Shown: positions 5,880 to 10,641 of the stretch, one piece after another | Position numbering within the stretch: position 1 is the stretch's first letter | Layout: each line of letters opens with the position of its first letter | Origin: JBCBSS01 sp039819065 | GTDB taxonomy: Bacteria; Bacteroidota; Bacteroidia; Cytophagales; Cyclobacteriaceae | Assembly: GCA_039819065.1 (NCBI GenBank) | Contig: JBCBSS010000202.1 | Span: forward strand, 1 to 10,641 | DNA length: 10,641 nucleotides | Direction: 5' to 3' | Made by a program: the position numbers and the translations under genes | The notes under the pieces: generated by a model | The model's input: only the letters and a program-made list of their open reading frames with translations | What the model was told of the DNA's origin: nothing | Databases searched by the model: none

Positions 5880-8695
5880 TGAAGAAATTCCTAAATCATA
5901 TTATTGACGACATCCGGCTGGAAGAGTTGCCTCTTCTGCGCAATTGGTGTTTTGTATTCCCTACCCGTCGTGCTGGTGTTCACTTCAAGAAGCTACTTGG
6001 TGAGCGATTCTACAATATGGCCTTTTGGGCACCCGAGGTATTGAGTATCGAGGATTTTATTGTCAAGGTATCCGGTAGAAGTGTTTCGGATGATATGTCT
6101 TTGGTTTTTGAATTATTCAAGGTCTATAAAAGGCATGAACCGGGTATTATCTTCGATAACTTTTATAGCTGGGGTCAGATACTGCTTAGTGACTTCGATG
6201 AGGTGGATCGCCATCTGGTAGATACCGAATTGCTGTACCGCAACTTGCAGGACTTGAAGGAGATTGAGGCTTCCTTCGGTATTGGTGAAGAGGCTATGGA
6301 GGCGATGAAGCAATTCAGGAACCTTGTCGGTATTGAAAATAAGAGCAGACTGCTGGTGGAGTTTATGAACACCTGGAATAAGGTAAGCAAGGTGCATCGC
6401 GATTTCAAAGAGCATTTGCTGGAAGCTAACCTGGCCTATGTCGGTATGCTTTATCGTGAAGTATGTGAAGGGCTGAGAACGCACCAGCTAGACCTCAATT
6501 ATGATAAAGTCATTTTCGGTGGCTTCAACGCACTCACAAAAGCGGAAGAAGAGCTATTCGATATTCTACTCAACGACAATAAAGCCACTATATACTGGGA
6601 TGCAGATAAGCTTTATCTAGAAGATAAGCGAGAAGAGGCTGGTGTATTTCTGCGCCAATACGCCACCAAGTGGACGCAAGAAAACAGTAAATGGATCACT
6701 GACGACATGCTCAATGAGCCTAAGGAAATGGAGGTGATAGGCGTGCAGGGGAGTGTTGGGCAGGCCAAAGCAGTGGGTAATATTCTGGAAAGAAAAGCCT
6801 ATGCTAAAGAGAATACAGCCGTCGTATTGGCTGATGAGCAATTGCTATTCCCTGTACTGCATGCGATCCCGAAGAGCCTTAAAGCGGTCAATATCACCAT
6901 GGGCTATCCACTCAAAAACACTTCTTTTTTCAACCTGGCTTATGCGGTGTTACAATTACATGCCAACAAAAAAGTGACCGGAGAGAATAAGGTCTACTTT
7001 TTATTGAGCACTGTCCTGAATGTACTCACTAATCCCTACATCCTGGCTTTTGGTGATAGGGAATATAGAAAAGCACTGAATGACTTAAGACAGTTCAAGC
7101 TCAAAGTAATTAGCCTTGAGGAGCTGAATGAGACCATAAAGCATCCGCTTTTTAACCTGGTTTTTGAAGCTGGTAGAAAAGCCTCAGAACTGCTCGAAAT
7201 GTTGATGCAGTTACTATTCAGGATATATCAACGGTTTAGCAGAGGGGCTAGCAAAGGAAATGACCTGGAATATGAGTTTGCCTACCACTTCATTAAGCAC
7301 CTTAATAAGTTCAAAGAGACGCTGATGGGCAATAACCTTAGCCCGGGACCGGAATTGTTGACCAGGCTTTTCAAAGAAGCTTTCCAGCAGTTGAAGGTAC
7401 CCTTCAAAGGAGAACCGCTACTCGGTTTGCAGGTTATGGGATTTCTTGAAACACGATCACTTGATTTTGAGAATATCATCGTGGTGGGTGTCAATGAAGG
7501 GAAACTACCACCGGCAAGAAGCTATAATACCTACATTCCGTATGGGCTTAGAAAAGCTTTTGGATTGCCCACTTTTGAAGATCAGGATGCCATTTATGCC
7601 TATCACTTCAAAAGGTCATTGCAGCGTGCTAAAAATGTGTACCTGTTGTACGATACAGAAGTAGATAGCTTTGGTGGAGGGGAGAAAAGCCGGTTCATTC
7701 TTCAAATGCTCTATAGCATCGAAAAAGCAGAAAACTCTAAAATACAAGTGGATGATTTCCACTTAAGTCTTCCGGTATCATCTCAGGCTAAAGCAAAAAA
7801 GCCAATTCAGGTAGAAAAGACCCCTGAGGTGATGGAGTTGCTGAAACGCTATCTGGCGACGAACGAGACATCTGATTATTCGCTTTCTGCCACAGCACTG
7901 ATCGCTTATGTAGATGATCCCTTTAAATTCTATCTGAGGTATATCGCAGGTTTGGAGGAGAAAGAGGAGTATAATCAGGACTTCGATGCCCGGGAGTTTG
8001 GAAAGATCGTGCACAGAGGTTTAGAGGAGTTCTATAAGCCTTTTGAGGGTAAGCAGGTTGAAGCGGAGGAAATTGAGAAAATGATGTCCCCCTCCGCGAT
8101 CAATGAAATGGTCGAGCAGGCGCTAGTGATGGAGGAGATATTGCGCGAAGGGCAGGTCATAGAGGGAAAGAACCTCCTTTTCGAAAGCGTGATCAAAAAG
8201 CTGATGGAGAAAGTGCTGGAAGCGGATTTGGCTATAGCACCTTTTGAGATTGTAGCCCTGGAAACACAGAGTTTAGAGAATACCATCGAAGTAGATGGCA
8301 TGCAAGTGAGATTGGGAGGCATTGTTGATAGAATCGATAGGGTAGATGGTAGCGTAAGAATCATTGATTATAAAACCGGTAGGGTAGATTTTCTGCCACC
8401 AACCAAAGCTTCGGAAGTAAATTACGAGCAATACTTATCCAATTACTTCACAGATTCTAAGTATAAGTCAGGCTTTCAGGCATATTATTATGCCTATTTA
8501 TATCACAAACAACACCCTCAAGATCAAATTAAGGCCGGTGTGTTTGGTCTGAAGGAGGTAAACAGAGGGGTGAGATTGCTAAGGGAAGGCCACACTATTC
8601 CATTCGAGCTTATCGCGGCATTCGAGAAGCGCCTTAAAGCACTTATTCGTGAGATCTTCGACCCTAATATTCCTTTCAGTGCTAAAGAAGAATAA
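5879..8695 (+). CDS. addB: AddB-like PD-(D/E)XK nuclease subunit
   Basis: The 938-residue product is the expected partner of the upstream helicase. The start chosen is ATG 5879, whose A is the last base of the addA stop (TGATG), implying translational coupling; a TTG at 5876 would add one residue. The N-terminus has the AddB-type strand FVFPTRRAG (25-33) but no Walker A, so no ATPase is expected. NEGKLP (539-544) belongs to the inactive helicase-like core. The C-terminal nuclease is complete: His712 in FGKIVHRGLEEFY, Asp817 in GGIVDRID, Asp830 and Lys832 in IDYKTG, Gln867 and Tyr869 in GFQAYYYAY. The four Fe-S cysteines of Bacillus AddB are absent: the usual CPF reads DPF (Asp680-Pro681), the protein ends at IPFSAKEE before any CxxC, and the protein has only two Cys. 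The stop abuts that of the convergent amidohydrolase gene. It is probably the only nuclease of the complex (inference). Confidence 0.92.
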   Translation: MKKFLNHIIDDIRLEELPLLRNWCFVFPTRRAGVHFKKLLGERFYNMAFWAPEVLSIEDFIVKVSGRSVSDDMSLVFELFKVYKRHEPGIIFDNFYSWGQILLSDFDEVDRHLVDTELLYRNLQDLKEIEASFGIGEEAMEAMKQFRNLVGIENKSRLLVEFMNTWNKVSKVHRDFKEHLLEANLAYVGMLYREVCEGLRTHQLDLNYDKVIFGGFNALTKAEEELFDILLNDNKATIYWDADKLYLEDKREEAGVFLRQYATKWTQENSKWITDDMLNEPKEMEVIGVQGSVGQAKAVGNILERKAYAKENTAVVLADEQLLFPVLHAIPKSLKAVNITMGYPLKNTSFFNLAYAVLQLHANKKVTGENKVYFLLSTVLNVLTNPYILAFGDREYRKALNDLRQFKLKVISLEELNETIKHPLFNLVFEAGRKASELLEMLMQLLFRIYQRFSRGASKGNDLEYEFAYHFIKHLNKFKETLMGNNLSPGPELLTRLFKEAFQQLKVPFKGEPLLGLQVMGFLETRSLDFENIIVVGVNEGKLPPARSYNTYIPYGLRKAFGLPTFEDQDAIYAYHFKRSLQRAKNVYLLYDTEVDSFGGGEKSRFILQMLYSIEKAENSKIQVDDFHLSLPVSSQAKAKKPIQVEKTPEVMELLKRYLATNETSDYSLSATALIAYVDDPFKFYLRYIAGLEEKEEYNQDFDAREFGKIVHRGLEEFYKPFEGKQVEAEEIEKMMSPSAINEMVEQALVMEEILREGQVIEGKNLLFESVIKKLMEKVLEADLAIAPFEIVALETQSLENTIEVDGMQVRLGGIVDRIDRVDGSVRIIDYKTGRVDFLPPTKASEVNYEQYLSNYFTDSKYKSGFQAYYYAYLYHKQHPQDQIKAGVFGLKEVNRGVRLLREGHTIPFELIAAFEKRLKALIREIFDPNIPFSAKEE

Positions 8696-8704
8696 TTATT
8701 CTTC
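8687..8704. other. 18-bp perfect palindrome spanning two abutting stop codons
   Basis: GAAGAATAATTATTCTTC is its own reverse complement, centred between 8695 and 8696. Read on the + strand it is Glu-Glu-stop of addB; read on the - strand it is Glu-Glu-stop of the amidohydrolase. As RNA it gives a 7-bp stem with an AATT loop. A CTTTTTAA run follows on the + strand at 8710-8717, so it might weakly end addB transcription. No other terminator fits between these convergent genes. Confidence 0.55.
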
Positions 8705-10429
8705 AGGTTGCTTTTTAATAAACCAAACCTTGTAGATGAGTCCCTCTTCATTTACCTCGTAAATGGCTACTGCATTGACGATTTGACCATCATCCCTGCC
8801 TGTTACCCTTTCTTTATCGATTACCCTTCTAGCACTGACAATACGATCTAGGATCTCAGCATGTAGCTTTTTGCTTTTGAACCTTTCGGTATACCGTGCT
8901 ATCATCTCATCTCTACCATTAACAAGTAAAGTATTGGGGTGCTCATAGATCATAACGTCATCAGTGTATGTGGCAAGAAAAGCATCCAGATTCCGGGCAT
9001 TGTAAGCATTGACTTGCCTTTGTACGACCTCTTGCGGGGTAGGTTTTAAAATGTCTTCCGGCTTGAATACTTTACCATCTTTGACCACCGTATGAATATT
9101 GCTAGTGTTCATGATGTCATCCAGTGGGTTGGCATTTAGAATGACCAGATCAGCCAGCTTTCCGGCTTCTATTGTACCTAATTCAGAGTCTCTTCCCATT
9201 ACCTTAGCGCTATTCAAAGTAGCATCAATCAATATTTGCTGAGGGCTCAAACCAGCCTCGGTCATCAGTTCAAATTCCCTGAAAACGGAGGGGCCATGTA
9301 AAGTACCAATATTACCGGCATCGGTGCCCATGGCCACGACTACTCCGGCCTCGGTCATCTTTTTCAGGTTGCTCAGCATTACCTTGTTGCGGTTAAAAGG
9401 CTCATCTCTGGCCATCAGGCCCTTAATCCTTTCTGGTATTTTGTCCTCAGGTATTTCCCGCAAATCGAAAAAGGTTTTAGTAACCTGTTCATCTCCTAAC
9501 TGATGCTCTTGCAAGGTCAATGACACTTGCTGAAAGAATACTTCAGGATATCCCTCTTGCACTACCATGGAGGTAGTATAGATGACATCATTCTGTTTTA
9601 CCATATCAATAAATTCCTTGTCGACAGGCTTATCATCCACGCTGTGTACTAGAATGTCGGCCCCAGCCCTTACAGCAGCTTTGGCGGTTTCTAACTGCGT
9701 AGCATGCACCGCTACCCTGAAACCTTGCTTATGACTCTCATCGATCCATCCTTTGACCAGATTAAAGTTGGTTTCTGGTGTGTCTCCTCTCGGAATCACA
9801 TACCAGATTTTGATAAGGTCCATGCCCAGCTCTTTCTGTTTGGAAATGATTGCCTTTCCTTCTTCTACAGAAGTAACCTTCACAATTGGAGGGTCGCCAG
9901 CATCTAGAATTTCCCTGGAAACGGTAGAAAGTAGAGGCCCTGCCACAGCCAGTCTGGGAGCGAGGTCCTTGCTGTTTGCTAGTTTTTTCACTTCGGTATT
10001 CCATAAAGGGCCGCCCACATCGACAGCAGATGTAATCCCACATTTGATGTACCGGGCAAAAGTACGATCAAGGTTGTCTTTTATCCATTTTACTTCTTCC
10101 TCCTTATATGGGCGCACGGCGGTTAGATCAATAGCATCCGGTCTGGTGTATAATCCACCAGATTGAAAGAAATGCACATGGGCATCGATGATTCCGGGTA
10201 TGACCCATTTGCCTTGCGCATCTATTATTTCTGCCCCTTCTGGTATTTTGACTTTTTTGGCCTTTCCAACTCGCTCGATCTTATTACCATTGATTAGAAT
10301 GGTGGCATTGGGTATACTTTTGCTGCCATCTGTATTGATTAAAGTCGCGCCGGTGATGGCCTTGTATTGGCCTTGTACATTCAATGAAATCAATATTAGG
10401 CTTATCAGGACTAGTGTATATTTCTTCAT
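8696..10429 (-). CDS. Secreted amidohydrolase fused to a C-terminal SnoaL/NTF2-like domain
   Basis: The 577-residue protein has a Sec signal peptide (1-20, cleavage expected before Gln21), so it should be periplasmic or secreted. Residues about 22-460 form an amidohydrolase-superfamily metal hydrolase: the N-terminal strand domain leads into GIIDAHVHF with the metal ligands His84 and His86. Lys207 in DLIKIWY may be the bridging carboxylated Lys. His242 (VHA), His262 (LVHS) and Asp370 (GTDAG) complete the site, and EAGKLADLVILNANPL (421-436) is the typical return to the strand domain. The set resembles imidazolonepropionase-like and Xaa-Pro dipeptidase-like members; the substrate cannot be named. 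Residues about 466-574 (VNAYNARNLDAFLATYTDD to IYKVWFIKK) match a SnoaL/NTF2-like domain, a fusion discussed in the findings. The gene is a single unit, convergent with addB. Its upstream region has only a weak -7-like TATTTTTA (10471 to 10464). The ATG is fixed by the signal peptide. Confidence 0.92.
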   Translation of the reverse strand: MKKYTLVLISLILISLNVQGQYKAITGATLINTDGSKSIPNATILINGNKIERVGKAKKVKIPEGAEIIDAQGKWVIPGIIDAHVHFFQSGGLYTRPDAIDLTAVRPYKEEEVKWIKDNLDRTFARYIKCGITSAVDVGGPLWNTEVKKLANSKDLAPRLAVAGPLLSTVSREILDAGDPPIVKVTSVEEGKAIISKQKELGMDLIKIWYVIPRGDTPETNFNLVKGWIDESHKQGFRVAVHATQLETAKAAVRAGADILVHSVDDKPVDKEFIDMVKQNDVIYTTSMVVQEGYPEVFFQQVSLTLQEHQLGDEQVTKTFFDLREIPEDKIPERIKGLMARDEPFNRNKVMLSNLKKMTEAGVVVAMGTDAGNIGTLHGPSVFREFELMTEAGLSPQQILIDATLNSAKVMGRDSELGTIEAGKLADLVILNANPLDDIMNTSNIHTVVKDGKVFKPEDILKPTPQEVVQRQVNAYNARNLDAFLATYTDDVMIYEHPNTLLVNGRDEMIARYTERFKSKKLHAEILDRIVSARRVIDKERVTGRDDGQIVNAVAIYEVNEEGLIYKVWFIKKQPEE

Positions 10430-10547
10430 TACGCATATAAGGTTTTCCTTCTCCTTAAGGTAGTAAAAATAGAGGCGAAATAATGTGCTGTTTGTTAGGA
10501 ATTCTGTTTCCCTGGAATATGATTTCTGGAGTAAAGAAGCTACACGT

Positions 10548-10580
10548 TTTGTGCGTTAGAAGTAGCTGCTATAATATTTG
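10548..10580 (+). promoter_or_regulatory. Possible promoter of a downstream + strand gene
   Basis: TTTG (10548-10551) is followed after 21 bases by AATATTTG (10573-10580), which matches the -7 consensus TAnnTTTG at seven of eight positions; TATAAT (10570-10575) overlaps it. Transcription would begin near 10587, just upstream of the palindrome at 10598-10619 and the ATG at 10620. Confidence 0.35.
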
Positions 10581-10597
10581 GTCAGCTGAATGCAGTG

Positions 10598-10619
10598 TAA
10601 ATATTTATATAAATATTTA
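10598..10619. repeat. 22-bp perfect AT palindrome
   Basis: The halves TAAATATTTAT and ATAAATATTTA are exact reverse complements with no spacer. It is entirely A/T, so chance is more likely than for a mixed sequence, but it sits between a possible promoter and a possible start codon. There it could be a regulator-binding site or a leader hairpin. Confidence 0.45.
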
Positions 10620-10641
10620 ATGAAAAAATATAGTAATGTAT
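10620..10641 (+). CDS. Possible start of a next gene, cut by window edge
   Basis: ATG at 10620 opens a frame reading MKKYSNV to the edge. The Met-Lys-Lys start resembles that of exported proteins, and a possible promoter and palindrome precede it. Only seven codons are visible, so the call is tentative and nothing can be said of function. Confidence 0.25.

Noticed and set aside
2670..8695. A new anti-phage system built on the helicase-nuclease pair
   Set aside because: The motifs, gene order and one-base overlap fit the housekeeping AddAB recombination enzyme. No defence gene, integrase, transposase or tRNA lies beside it.
8660..8720. Frameshift hiding a longer AddB C-terminus with a CxxC
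   Set aside because: The downstream bases encode the C-terminus of the amidohydrolase on the other strand, I see no CxxC-type continuation in them, and the missing first Cys (Asp680) agrees with true loss of the cluster.
9753..10166. A 137-codon + strand open frame inside the amidohydrolase gene
   Set aside because: The opposite strand encodes a conserved enzyme with metal ligands throughout this stretch; the frame shows no start signal or domain.
10441..10460. Shine-Dalgarno-like AAGGAG upstream of the amidohydrolase start (minus strand)
   Set aside because: It lies more than 20 bases from the ATG, too far to act, and Bacteroidota rarely use this signal.

Overview
The window looks like a chromosomal segment of a Bacteroidota bacterium, most likely Cytophagales (Fulvivirga/Roseivirga-like; the genus is inference). 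Evidence: genes lack Shine-Dalgarno sequences and start after AT-rich leaders. One promoter shows the Bacteroidota -7 element TAnnTTTG exactly. Exported proteins have signal peptides cleaved before Gln or a lipobox Cys. The intergenic DNA contains GTCATTTCGA...GAGAAATCT and TTTGATG-type repeats, as often seen in this phylum. The AddAB-like pair is also of the Bacteroidota type.

Layout: (1) 2-538, + strand: C-terminal end of a multi-pass membrane protein, probably the membrane part of a TPR protein, cut by the window edge. (2) 539-888: gene-free, GC-richer at its left end, with a direct repeat, a long inverted repeat and a possible promoter. (3) 889-1338, +: small secreted protein with a possible YbjN/type III chaperone-like fold. 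(4) 1339-1663: degenerate repeats, a dispersed-type stem-loop and a strong bidirectional terminator. (5) 1664-2464, -: lipoprotein with two bacterial SH3-like domains, read from a clear promoter in the divergent gap 2465-2669. (6) 2670-8695, +: a two-gene operon for an AddA-like helicase and an AddB-like nuclease, overlapping by one base (TGATG). (7) 8696-10429, -: secreted amidohydrolase fused to a SnoaL/NTF2-like domain, abutting addB tail to tail with no base between the stop codons. (8) 10430-10641: divergent gap with a possible promoter, a 22-bp perfect palindrome and perhaps the first seven codons of the next gene.

How the genes work together: only AddA and AddB form a clear functional unit, processing DNA double-strand ends for RecA-dependent recombination and degrading foreign linear DNA. 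The other genes are independent envelope or periplasmic functions. The most notable feature is in this pair. AddA keeps all its helicase motifs, but its C-terminal nuclease site has Thr where the second catalytic Asp should be and Leu where the conserved Gln should be. AddB keeps a complete PD-(D/E)XK site but has no Fe-S cysteines and no Walker A. The predicted enzyme therefore has one motor and one nuclease. I see no mobile element, CRISPR array, tRNA/rRNA or clear new defence system; most of the window is ordinary core genome.
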